Source: Sialis fuliginosa (Eukaryota; Arthropoda; Insecta; Megaloptera; Sialidae). Taken from it: 64,000 nucleotides of DNA. The DNA lies in the NCBI GenBank assembly GCA_961205875.1, contig OY540810.1:29388001-29452000 (forward strand). The letters run 5' to 3'. Of the stretch, positions 37,901 through 48,650 are shown piece by piece. The translations under genes and the position numbers were made by a program. How positions within the stretch are numbered: the first letter of the stretch is position 1; each line of letters starts with the position of its first letter. The notes below the pieces were generated by a model. It searched no databases and was not told the DNA's origin. It worked only from the letters and a program-made list of their open reading frames with translations.

Positions 37901-40900
37901 ATAATAATATCTTATGTTTATATGCAGTATTTATTGTAAATATTGAATTTTTCTGTTTCGCTACTTATGGTATTCATTACAGAAAATCGTAAATATCTCG
38001 ACTCCTGTGCTAGATAGAGAGTTGTTTTGCCCCCCAATCCCCTAGAATCCCGAAGTATTTTTCCCGCCGGATCGAATGGAACCAGTTGCAACCCTTCATC
38101 TGTGACAGGGGGCGAGTTGTGAGTTTATTAATTAATTTAATACACGGGGGTCTAAAATATCACTAAATACGTGTCTGGACTTAAAAAAAAATTAATTCAA
38201 GAAGTGACAATAACCCCCATCATGCATCATAATTATATTATTACGCCAAAGTACATGTAGTAATAGTTTATTCGTAATTTTTTAGTTAGAATAATCTGAA
38301 ACTAACGAATGATTATTCGTTATTCGAAGATCTTACGAATAAAAACTAATCAATCGTTATTCGTGAGTACTCGCGATTACGAATAACTATATTTTTATTC
38401 GTTAGTTGCGAATAAGAACTGCGATTTATTCGTAAATTTTTATTCGCAATCACGATTGAATTTTGCCCAACTCTGACATGTATAGAGAAATTATTGCTTA
38501 TGGGTTGAAATTTTTACGTCTCGATTTTCGGATGGCAAACTCATCGATAATGGAATCAAAATCAAATTCAATTCCCACGAATATAACAAGTTTTCAAAGT
38601 TTCCACCAATATTTGCCGCCCTTCAATTCTTGCCGCCCTAGGCAGCTGCCTACTCTGCCTACATGGTAAATCCGGGCCTGCATATGGGGATATTAAGTAG
38701 TATTTTGTCAATTTTAATTTGGAAAAACTTCTTTCCCCACTAGTTACAATGACAGGGAGTGTAAATAAAATTCCTAGAACTGCAACAGTATTCGGATACA
38801 AAGTAATTAAGTTATTTTGCTACAGATTATTTAAAACATTCAAAGATTTCAAAGAACATTATAAAAAAGTGCTGCGTAAAGATTTTTAATTATTGAATGG
38901 TTCAAATTGTCATTTGATTTCGTTGCTTATGCCGTCTTTCTACGGTGCTGCCTGACGTGACTGCCTCTCTGTGTCATAGCACAGTACGGCCCTGGATGTA
39001 TTTATTTAAACTTTGATCGTTATGAAATTTAAGGTCTCAAGAATTCTAGATTTTAGATTATTATTAATGGATGAAAAAATATCATAAAAATATGTATGTT
39101 TGGCTGCTGCTATCTTAAAAGTTTGATTATCACTGGTGTAATGTTTTATAATATATTATTGATCAATATGTGTTAAAAATAACAGAATATGGATTCAGTA
39201 AAGGAAAAATAATGTATATTGAAGAATAACAAGATAAAATAATATTTCAATAAACTAATACAAGAAAAAAAAATGTTACTAGGCAATTTGTTCCTACAAA
39301 GTGCTGAATTGTGTTTATGTTATTTATAGATTGCGCGTTGTATTGAACGTATCTACATTATTATCTAACATAACACAAATGTCGAACATACTTACGACAA
39401 CTAGATTATACAGAGATTAGAATTGATTATATAATTTACTAATAACAATAATTGTTTCTTGCCATTTTTCTGCCCCATTTTAATTTCCCCAAGTCAATAT
39501 CTTGAAAACTAAGTAAGATGGTGAAAAATGTTTTGGTTCAAGTTATAGCATTTCAAGGTGGATATGTATTATTGCTATGGATTTTTATAATTCATAGGGT
39601 CTTATAAAATCGTAAAAAATTGATGTTTTCTAAAAAAATGTTTATTACAAAAGTTACGTATTTTTTCCCGTAGATTACGAATTAACGTTACCATTTGAAA
39701 AAAAATGCTACCCTATAAAACCTCAATAAACAATAAAAACCCATAGCAATAATAAATGTCCTCCTCGAAATGCTACAATTTTCGTCTAAAACATTTTTTA
39801 CCATCTTGTTTAGTTTTCGAAATATTGGCCTGGGGAAATTAAAAGGGAGAACCCGGTACATTGTTGCAATATCATTTAGGCAAAAATATGCATTTTAATA
39901 ATTTCAAAATCTATAACCTGTATATCAATGGGGTAGTAGAATTCCCAGCTGCACTTATCGGCCGAGCTCCTGCGTCTATTAGCCGATGGCAAGAGCGGTG
40001 GCGGCGGTAGTGAAGTGATCGCGGATCCTCGCCGCTCCAGGTACGAACTCTCAGAGCTGGAGCACGTGATGTTGCTACAACGTCGACTCGCTGCGCGTCT
40101 GTGTACCGCCAGGTAATGCAGATCGTCAACGAACTCGTCAAACGTATCGCCGTCTTCGGATACCATGTTACCGACGCCGGGAGCTACAACTGTTTAATGA
40201 ATTATAACAACTAACGGCCAAGAGAATTGATCATTTATAAACATACTTTAGAAGAATATTTGGGAAATATTTTTTTTAGTAACTAGATATTTGTTTTTTC
40301 TAAAAAGTACTATTGTACCAAAATGATAACGTATTAAATTGAAAACAACTAACCGCACACGAAAAAAAGTGGGAAATCCAATATTTCCTTTCAAATGAGG
40401 TATCACTTGCCCTATCATGCTATTTAAAATTTTAAGGGTTGTGCTCATAGCGTAGAGGGTTGAAAAGATTCTTGCAAAAATTGTATTGCCTTGAAAGCAA
40501 AATCGACGCGTTCGAGCGTTTTTACAAAATCTTATTTTAATTGACCAAAAACTCGACCGTTTCGTTTTCGTTGCGCCACCCTGTATATTAATATTCAGAA
40601 ATGGTAGTAATCAAGTATTAACAAATATTTCTAATTCAGTAGATTATAGATTAAAAAATAGCCATGACTGGGGTCATATTCAAGACTGATGTCAGTACCT
40701 TATTTAAATTGAGTTAGCTTGACAAAATTTAATGAAGACATCTTTATAAATATGCTTATATAAATAAAGCTTAAATTTTTAATAAAAAAAGGTATAACAC
40801 ATTCATTACTGTACATTTTTTTATATTTTACAACATTCAATGTCTGTCATACTTTTGTGGATATAACAAACATTAAGTATTCATAATTAAAACATTTTCG

Positions 40901-43900
40901 TGCCTACATTGCTTGGAACTTGATGAAGAAGTAAAAATTGTATGAGGATATAAATCACACAGAACATAGAACGCAAAAGAAACGAGGAAAAAGTTGAAAG
41001 TGGAATGTAATGTTAAAATAATACTATATAGTATCTCGGGATGGGTATAACAGTGTTTCTGATTATTTTAGTTTGTTATATACATATTTTAAAGGTGTAA
41101 TAAGCAGGGACTTGGTTCGGAATTTATTTATGGTTCGGGTTCGGTGCGGGTTCGGGTTTAGGTTTAACATCTTCCAAACTATTTGGGTTCAAAAACCGTT
41201 ATTTTTTTAGTGTTCAGGTTCGGGTTAGGGTTGAAGTTTGTAATTGAAAGAAAATTATTTTGTTCGAAAAAACAATTTCTAAATTGGAGGAAAAAATATT
41301 AATAGCCATTAAAATATTTCTGGAAAAAGGGGACAAAAAATTTTACATTTAAAAAATTGAAATCTCTATTTTTCAGATTTTTTTTGTAAATTGAAATGTA
41401 ATTCAGTTATAGAAATAAAAAAGAAAGTAAAAAATATGTGAACTTTAGTAATTGACTTGATAAGTCACATCATACCATAAAATTAAAGCAGATTATCAGC
41501 ATTAGTATCTACATTTTATAATCTCTTTTAAAAATTATTGGAAAAAATATTAAAATATTAAAAATAATTTATTGAACCTTTTAAAAATATATAACGGTTT
41601 GATTCGGGTTCAGGTTAATGAAAAATATGGGTTTTTTCGGGTTTATGGTTCGGGTTCGGGTTCAGGTTCAAGTCCCTGGACTAATAAGTACTTTTTTCTT
41701 CTAGATTGAATAGTTGAAGTAGATACATAAATAACAGACTAGATCACTGTACATCTTAACTAGAATAAAACAATGTCACTCGATACGTGTTTTGATTTCA
41801 CAAGAAGTCCGCAACTCGAGCCTAATAGTCTCTATTAACTATTAGTCTGGTATTATTAGGCTCATGATAAAGATTTTTTGTGAAGTAGAAACACGTATCA
41901 AGTGTATTTATTTAGTTTTAGTGACAAAAAACCACAGTTTTTTCATTTCCCAGTAGTAACGGACTAGTTGCCAAAATTATAACGTGGATATTTAAAAAGT
42001 AATTTATAATTAATAGGCTATTAGTTAGAGGTTTTTGAAAGTAACAATTAAGGGTTTTTATTGTTTCATATATTTATTTGACACCTACAAATGATGAAAT
42101 CACAAAGTGCTACTAAATTCATCCTTGTGTCTTTGAGGAGAGCGGGGGGGGGGGGGGGTATACGTCACTTTTCAATGTTTTAAATATAATTCGAAAACTA
42201 AGCAGAATTGGACAATTTTACAAAAATAATTTTTTGTAGAAAATTAAATTTCCCATGAAAGTAGTTGATTTAAAAAATAAAAAATTAAAGTTTATAGAAG
42301 AAATAAGTATATAAAAAAACAAATCAAAAAAATATCAAAGAATCACAAAATTTTTACTAAATTGCTCATAATTTTTTTCTGAGTAAAGACAGGTATAGGA
42401 GATGTTTTGGAGAAAAAAGTAGAGGTCACACCCGTCAAAATGGCTGCTCGAAAAAGTTTTCTTAATGAAAATTGGCTGAGATATAGCCATTCAAATTTTA
42501 CCATTTTACTGCATTTATGATTTTTAAAATCATCTTGAAAGCTATCTTTCAAAAGAAACCTTGAAGATGTTAATATTTTTTGTAATACTTACTATGATCT
42601 CGAGGAAACCTTAGCGCCGATCCCGGTAAGCTACGTCTATGCCCATGTGGGCGCGTTGGGGGCGCTAATAGGGCTCCGTAACCACCGCCTACTGACGAGA
42701 ACCTAGGACTGGTCCTCGCGAACCAGCCTGGCGCACTCACGTTACCTAGGGACCGTCTCGAGGCGCGCGCAGCTCTCGCGGCAGTCGTCCACGCGGCTGT
42801 CGCCTCTAAAGCCGCCTGAAAAATGCCATATAAATTAATATTTGATTGGACAATTATTACAAGTTAGGTATTTAGTATTTACAAGTTTATATTATTGGCG
42901 ACTGCGAGCAAAGCGAGAAGAAGAGAAAAGTTCGTGGTATTTATTTATTCTAAATTTCTTATGCCCGGTATTATAAAGAATTTGCTTGAGTGGAAATGTA
43001 AATTAGTTTCCAGCTAACGCTATCTGCTAAGTGTCAAATTGTTATAAAATTTCTCGATATTTTAAAGCAGTGGTAATAAATGTATAATGATATTATTATT
43101 AGACATTTATTTATTCATTTATTTTATGAGGTATACACTTGGCAGCACTTATTTTAAGTCGCTGATTGTACTTATCTTCTTTCGTTACAACTGTGAATGT
43201 GTTGTCATTTATATTTAATGCCTAGTAGATAACGTTAGCTGGAAGCTAATTTGCTTTTGCACTCAAGCAAATTCTTTATAATACCGGGCATTAGTTGTTT
43301 TTGTCCGTAAAATACTTTTTAAATCGATATTTTGAAGATATATTTCAATAGTACGGCATGTACAATGTACATTAATGAAATAACTAAAAATAACTGTACA
43401 ATATCGTAAGAATCACATTTTCTCATTTTACGAGTTAATGTTAGGTACTAATTAATTTACATATAAAAATGAATTCAAATTACGATCTAAAAGTGTTGCT
43501 TAATGAATAATTATTTCATTTTAAATCGATTAACAGTAAGAAATACTTTTGATTTATATAAAAATATTTGATATTTTATACCAAGTAAATATATTGTCCT
43601 TGAGTCTTGAGTATAGTATTTGTAAAGTCTTATTCATAATATTATATTAACTTATTTATGAGATAATTTACAAAAATCAATAATTATATAAATTAAAAAT
43701 AGTAAGATATTCGCTTAATTTAATTTGATAGCCAACCAAACACGGTTATAACCAATTCCAAATAATTACATTGATTAAGTTTACTTTAATAAAGTAAATG
43801 ATATTGTAATTAGTGATTGTATTAAACGGACCTTTAAGCAAATTAAAATTTTGATTTAAGTATATTTCTTCTTAAATATTTATTATTAATGGTCGATCCA

Positions 43901-45711
43901 GATATAGTAAAATATATAACACATATATATACCACATAGCTTTTCAATGCTGGAAAGCTAAATATTAATAACTTATATTAAATATTTTTCTTTTATATAT
44001 GTACATCATAAATTTAAAAACCATTTTTATTTTTATTTATTTTATTCTATCTAACAGCCTACAAGCATCTCCAATACAACAAAAAAATACTTACCATCAC
44101 ATGGATACTCTTGGTTACATTCGATTGTAAGGAAAACGTAGAGAAAAATTCAATTATTTGAGTATTCTAGTAAATAGAACGAACATATCGGTATTTTGGA
44201 GTAAATTGCATTTTTACGGTGAATAATTGGCACTACTTCAATGTTAACAATAAATTACTGAATATTTGGCAAAGCTATTACAAAAAATCAATCAATAGAA
44301 CGTAGCTGTTTGTATTATTTTCAATTAGTTTTGTTTAAGTGACGATAATGGAGCATAAATGATTGCAGAATCATATTTTACTGACTCAGTCAGCGTGACA
44401 AAGTTTATTATAAAAAAGATGATTCGCACTAACACAGATTCTTTTATATTTCAGCCATAGAGATAGTATCATATAGAGCAAGTGAGCCATAGCATTTTAT
44501 TAAGTGGACACCAATCATAAATAATAAGAGAAAGCGATATTTCGTCAATTTCGTGTACTTGTGTCTTTCTCTTTTGACGTATTCTTAAATCTTCTTTAGA
44601 TAATGGCGTAAAATCATCTCTATGGAAACATGCATTGTTTCACAAAGATAGATAAAGGTCCACAGTTTTTTTTTCTATTTCTACCGACAGTTATTGTTTC
44701 CAGCTGTCTCACTTTCTCTATGTCATATTAATTCTATGATTTTAGCACGTAGATCACGAGAATATCGTATAAATTTGTATTTAATACAGATATGTATACA
44801 AAAATTACAAGTTCTGCTCGACGTTCAAAGCTAAATGTTATAAAATAACTTATAAAATACATATTAAACATTTTTGTCTGGATAAAAACACCTAAACTAT
44901 AGATAGATTTGGATCCAGTGGCAGACTAAGGAAGATTGGCATCCGGGGCAGAATATTAAATATGCACCCCCCTCAATTGCCAGTGAATGACCATGTTCTA
45001 TTTTTGCGCACTCCTGCAGTTTATGAGGACCATTTCTTTTTTCAGTCCTCGTGTCACTTTTCAATCATCATCAAGCTTTTCTACCTTATTTTGGCACCCA
45101 GGACGCCCCCCCCCCCCCTAGTGCATCACTGTATGTATCTGTTTTTTTTGTTTGGGTATATAAAAGTTTTTTGAACATATTAGTATAAAAAATAGTAGTC
45201 TCTAGTTCCATTCTGTGATTTTAAAGACATATATATATATATTTTCCCATAAAATAAATAAATTGAAATCTAATATCCTCGGCATCTCGTTTGAGAATCA
45301 CTGCTCTAGACTCAAGATAATATTAATATTATTAATGTAATTTTTGCCTAATTAAATGTTACTTAATGAAACTGACCTGTAAGGCGAGTTCCTCCTCTTC
45401 CATATCAGCCTCTTCTTCGGCGACGGCTTCGGCCGCGACCGCCGCCAAGTGTGGGTCGTTGAGCGCTTTCTGGGTCTTGGACTTGGACTTGCAGACGATG
45501 AGGACAATCATTAGGCCGAAGAAACCGCCGAGTGTCGCTGCGATCCGTATACCGGTCATGACGTCGTACGTCGCGTAGAACTCGATCTTGTCCCGCTCGC
45601 GCTGACTCAGCAGCGGAGCGGTCGGTTTCGGGGGCGCCAATGTCGAGGCGGCGCTGCCCCGGATCGACGGCACCGTCGGTTTCATACCGGCCCTGTTGTA
45701 ATGGCCGGCTT
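34482..45711 (-). CDS. Unrecognised single-pass membrane protein gene (3' five exons)
   Basis: Five exons join in frame on the - strand (335+223+272+231+462 bases; internal junction phases 0, 1, 0, 0). They encode 506 residues up to the TAA at 34482. The first exon seen begins with two bases of a split codon, so at least one 5' exon is missing. Counting from the first internal Met (45685), the chain has 498 residues. One hydrophobic span lies at about 46-65 (IRIAATLGGFFGLMIVLIVC), followed by a basic KSKSK stop-transfer. An Ala/Glu-rich stretch follows at 81-103, then Ser/Arg/Pro-rich low complexity with basophilic kinase-like sites (RRRSS, RRRAS), an acidic block near 352-380, and a C-terminal ETLF. 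I infer a type I plasma-membrane or endomembrane protein with a cytoplasmic tail. I do not recognise the family and assign no function. Confidence 0.8.
35335..35680. mobile_element. Harbinger-like MITE next to a splice donor
   Basis: The arms are AGCCTAATTTACATGAGAC and GTCCCATATAAACTAGGCA, with TTA on both sides. The interior is GC-rich with repeated GTACAGTA and CACTCGGTC units and a G-run block near 35507-35524. It lies in the last intron of the - strand gene and ends 12 bp from the exon D boundary. Small open frames on both strands inside it are not genes. Confidence 0.82.
35693..35923 (-). CDS. Membrane-protein gene, exon D
   Basis: Seventy-seven codons run from VIQPTPDASPCGSERTLYND to VDEGPDTDDE, in phase 0 at both ends. 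The acceptor is TTTCTACAG and the donor is GTTCGT. The donor lies 12 bp from the end of a MITE (35335-35680) inserted in the following intron. No domain is recognised. Confidence 0.85.
36300..36681 (-). pseudogene. hAT transposase relic, downstream part
   Basis: This is the piece downstream (on the - strand) of the element inserted at 36690-38680. Only a short degenerate continuation can be seen: after the target site the frame reads two residues and hits a stop, and other frames hold fragments. Its left edge is not determined; a hAT-end-like GGGGCGCGCCAAATAAG occurs near 36420. It is inferred to belong to the fragment at 38682-38810. Confidence 0.4.
36690..38680. mobile_element. hAT MITE, outer member of a nest
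   Basis: The ends are CAGGCCCGGACTTAG and TAAATCCGGGCCTG, with the perfect 8-bp target duplication CATATGGG at 36682-36689 and 38681-38688. Without the nested element it would be about 430 bp. The left arm holds a run of 19 C; both arms carry GCCGCCC(C)TAGGCAG. An 8-bp duplication and a CAGGCCCGG end are typical of hAT. Confidence 0.93.
36922..38475. mobile_element. hAT-type palindromic element nested inside another hAT MITE
   Basis: The ends CAGAGTTGGGCA and TGCCCAACTCTG are flanked by the perfect 8-bp duplication ACATGTAT (36914-36921 and 38476-38483). The arms are long inverted repeats full of ATTCGTTA-type motifs. Inside, a block of about 410 bp is present twice in direct order (from about 37235 and 37647) and partly again inverted (about 37930-38185). 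It has no coding capacity. Confidence 0.92.
38682..38810 (-). pseudogene. hAT transposase relic, dimerisation motif
   Basis: On the - strand the frame reads LYPNTVAVLGILFTLPV and then TSGERSFSKLKLTKYYL, the conserved C-terminal hAT motif found in ZMYM/TTF-type hAT transposases. It is cut at its downstream end by the insertion of the element at 36690-38680. No intact upstream transposase is present. Confidence 0.8.
39468..39855. mobile_element. Palindromic repeat near exon C
   Basis: The arms TTTTAATTTCCCCAAGTCAA and GGCCTGGGGAAATTAAAA continue through AAGATGGT...ACATTTTT and GAAATGCTA motifs to the centre near 39655. It lies in the intron after exon C, 62 bp from that exon. Confidence 0.65.
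39918..40189 (-). CDS. Membrane-protein gene, exon C
   Basis: The exon completes the split Ile codon and encodes VAPGVGNMVSEDGDTFDEFV onward for 90 residues, ending EFYYPIDIQ. The acceptor is ATTAAACAG and the donor is GTTATA. It contains an acidic EDGDTFDEFVDDLHYL helix-like patch, Arg/Ser clusters (RRAASRRCS, RRRSSADK) and a PPPPLLP motif that could bind SH3 or WW domains; this last point is inference. The Met at 40166 is internal. Confidence 0.85.
41105..41678. mobile_element. hAT MITE with GGTTCGGG arrays, copy B
   Basis: The ends are CAGGGACTTGG and CAAGTCCCTG, with the same GGTTCGGGTTC arrays at both ends. The flanks resemble each other (TAATAAG) but are out of register, so the duplication is imperfect. 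It lies in the first visible intron of the - strand gene. Confidence 0.82.
42593..42815 (-). CDS. Membrane-protein gene, exon B
   Basis: The exon encodes 74 residues (AALEATAAWTTAARAARASR onward) plus one base of the next codon. The acceptor is TTTTTCAG and the donor is a strong GTAAGT. It is GC-rich in an AT-rich setting and is found by joining frames. The composition is Ala/Arg/Ser/Pro/Gly, suggesting a disordered cytoplasmic tail. It ends FPRDH, and the split Ile codon joins it to exon C. Confidence 0.82.
42962..43290. mobile_element. Harbinger-type MITE, family TGCCCGG, copy 2
   Basis: The ends TGCCCGGTATTATAAAG...CTTTATAATACCGGGCA are perfect, and a TTA duplication lies on both sides (42959-42961 and 43291-43293). 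The element is 329 bp and non-coding. It lies in the first visible intron of the - strand gene and is the best-preserved copy. Confidence 0.9.
44456..44738. mobile_element. Degenerate inverted-repeat element
   Basis: The left arm CATAGAGATAGTATCATATA and right arm TATGTCATATTAATTCTATG match loosely, continuing through GAGCAAGTGAG/CTCACTTTCTC and AGTGGAC/GTCCAC. It is about 283 bp and non-coding. Confidence 0.5.
44916..45131. mobile_element. Short hAT-like MITE
   Basis: It begins CAGTGGCAGACTAAGG and ends CCCCCCTAGTGCATCACTG. The terminal CAGTG match and C-rich right arm are usual for hAT MITEs. The flanks (TTTGGATC, TATGTATC) are only similar. The open frame at 44962-45174 overlaps it and is not a gene. 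Confidence 0.55.
45377..45711 (-). CDS. Membrane-protein gene, exon A (transmembrane segment)
   Basis: The acceptor (ATCGTTTCAG) precedes 45711 and the donor (GTCAGT) follows 45377. The exon starts with two bases of a split codon and then AGHYNRAGMKPTVPS. It continues with a Pro/Ala-rich linker, the charged SQRERDKIEFYATYD, the 20-residue hydrophobic span, and a tail rich in Ala and Glu ending EEEELALQ. The Met at 45685 is open in frame on both sides, so it is probably internal. An overlapping + strand open frame (45366-45578) is a shadow. Confidence 0.85.
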
Positions 45712-48203
45712 CTGAAACGATTGTAATTATTACATTATGTCAAGTATTATAAAACAAATTGCTTTCCTGCAAAATCTTTAAAGTTAAGTATATATGTATA
45801 TTATAAATCTTTCTGTTTATATGACAGTTTTACGATGTAGTAGCACATGTGTTGTGAGTAGAAAAGTAGTATTAAAACAGTGAGGATATATGAACAATAT
45901 TTTGTACCGTCAGGGTTACCAACTGTGGCTTATTAACTTTATGTACCACTGTTCTAAATTCCAATCGAAAACTTTAAAAGTTTAATACCTTGTTTAAAGA
46001 TTTTGCTGGAGAGAAAATTTCTTTGTAATGCCATTTCTATAAGTTGTATTTTCCAAATTGTACGCCTAATATTACCGAAAATTTAGGGCATTGAGTAAAA
46101 AATAACTATTTTTTTATTCAATGATTATATTTATACATATATGTTACAATTGTAAATTTTGTTGGCGACATTAGAAAGAATTATTCTCTGACTTAACATG
46201 AATGTTGATTACAGTAATGATAAAAACTCATAAATAAATGAAATTTTCTAATGAATTTATGTTTGATTACAAAATAAGCTATATACTTACATGTGAAACT
46301 ACATGAACACTACTAAATTACCCGAATCTTAAAAACTTGTAGAAAATAATAAAAGATTGGATAAAGGATATACATTTCTTTTGTTGGCCGTCTTCCAAAA
46401 AATAATCTCTAACAGAAGATATTTTTATGAAATATTGGTTTTTAGTGTCATTGCAAATGAGACGGAAAATTTATGTAATTTATCAAATGGAATGTAAATC
46501 CTGAATGGTCTAATAAATTATAAAAAATTATCTTATCAGAACATGAGTTATGCCTATATTTATTTTTTAACATTTTGTTTGGGATAAACATTATAAAACT
46601 GATGACAATGTTTTACCAATACTAAGAAATCATTTTAATATTAATAGCTATAGTTATTATTTTTATTTTTCAGTAAACTATTTGTATTTTGTTGATTCTT
46701 TTCGATATTTTGCTTCTTCGCCATATCGAAGATATGAGAAACTTTGTGATCGTTTTAAAAAGAGAAAAAAATTGTTCTCAGATTTCAAAATTTTAACTTA
46801 ATCATTCCGTTTCAGGTCAATACAAACACTTTTCATGCTGTGTCTGTTTGTCCCCCAAATTCTTGTCACACGCATAACTCATGAACCACTAAACCGATAT
46901 TAATGAAACTTGGTTGGATGATTGGGTCAGGCTTAAGGACGATCCCATTTCAAAATCATCAAAATCGTGTGTAAGAGGGAATGGCGACATCCCAAAATAT
47001 TTATTTTTTCAAGATATCTCAATAACGATACATGTTACGTGAAAATTTTAAAGAATCTTTTTTGTAGAGATTCAATTTCCTATAATATAGAACTACAACG
47101 TTTGTTGTAAAATATTCTCGTATAAAGATTTATCTCAATTTGCTTTAAAAAATCGTGTTTAGTTTTTTAAATTGATATTAACTTTGACATATTAAATGTC
47201 ATTCTGACGTTTCCATAACAGAAAAAAGATTTAGATTGAAACTGTAAAAATTGTCTGATTATTAACTCTCTTTGATGAATTTACCACGAGGAAGCACTGT
47301 GCATTCACTTGGCAGATGTTTTTTCAATTCCTATTAAATATTTAGTCCGTTTCTAGGACATGGTTATTTTATATACTTACCTATAACGAACGACTTGCAT
47401 GTCACTCTCTTTTAAATTTTACTAAATTATTCAATTTATATTAACATCTTCAGTAATTATTAGTAACAAGTTAAGACGATTCCATCCCTTGTGTGTCTTA
47501 TACATAACCATAAACTTGTTAAGTTCGGTTGAAAATTAAATGAGCAACTATGTACACACAATACACGCCGCTAGACAATGAGATGAATCCGCAAAATCCA
47601 ACACTAACAATTGTGTTAATTTATTTGTCAGTAAATTTTCACCAGCTAGTTTTCAGGTGTATCCAATTGTACACGCATTGTTCATCATATCTTGCCATAA
47701 ACATGCAATTTGCATCTCTCATATTTCGAAATAACATGCACAGTGTAGTGCATACTAATTCTTCATTAACCGTTCTTCTAATTTTGGTGAAAACTTTTCA
47801 GTAAACAAAACTTGAATTTATTTTCCACTATTTTAAAGTACAAACACATTCAACCTTCTTCGATGAACTGTAAATTATATTAATGGCATTTGGGTGTAAA
47901 CTTTATTTCATATAGTCTTAAAGATGTGTAGATGGAACATTTGCTGAATTAATAAACGTTTAAACAAGAATCACCATTTAATATAAGTTAATGTATTAGT
48001 ACCTACGTATAATTAGCGAATACGGTTTTAGAATATTTATGAAGCCCTGGGAATAATTGAAAGTACGAGTCTTCCATAAGTATCTATAGTATAAAATCTT
48101 ATTAAAGCGATAATTAAGTAATGGTATTTTGCAGAGACCTGTTGAGAAAAAAATATAGACTAGACTTTATAAATAAATTGATAAATGTGTTTTTTTTAAA
48201 TAA
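45712..48203. other. Upstream of exon A, no exon recognised
   Basis: The missing 5' exon(s) of the - strand gene must lie here or further right. No exon ending in phase 1 with a signal-peptide-like sequence could be identified. The dispersed repeat at 46802-47325 is the only recognised feature. Confidence 0.4.
46802..47325 (+). repeat. Dispersed repeat, second copy
   Basis: It matches 19700-20190 inverted and shows about the same length and order of landmarks. No terminal repeats or open frame were seen. Confidence 0.7.
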
Positions 48204-48650
48204 CATTGAAATGACAGAACTGCTTGCAAGGCTTTAAGCAAAGATAAGCCTAATTTCGCCTCAGATGTAAAATGATCAGTTTTCGAATGACTCTAATTTC
48301 TTAAATACTATTTTGATTTTATCGTTTTATAGAAGTTAATGTGTTTTTTAAAATATTTCACATTGTAATAAGAACTGCTTGCAAGGTTCTAAAGAAATGT
48401 ATATAGATAAGTCTAATTTCACCTCTGGCGTAAAATGATCATTTTTTGAATGACCCTAATTTTCATTTTATCGTTTTATAGAAATAGATGTATTTAAAAA
48501 AAATTATATTTCACATTGAAATGGTAAAACTGCTTGCAAGACTCTAAGCAAATGTCTGTAGATAAGCCTAATTTCGCCTCTGACGTAAAATTGTCAGTTT
48601 TCGTATGACTCTAATTTTTTAAATACTATTTTCATTTTATCGTTTTATAT
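48204..48650. repeat. Three-copy tandem repeat, unit about 155 bp
   Basis: Units start at 48204, 48361 and 48514, each with GAACTGCTTGCAAGG-like, TAATTTC(G/A)CCTC and TTTATCGTTTTATA blocks. The copies are diverged by small indels, so the array is old. Confidence 0.85.

Noticed and set aside
45366-45578. 70-codon + strand frame opposite exon A
   Set aside because: The Ser/Ala-rich frame is the complement of the Glu/Ala-rich coding strand. The - strand frame has the membrane span and the splice sites.
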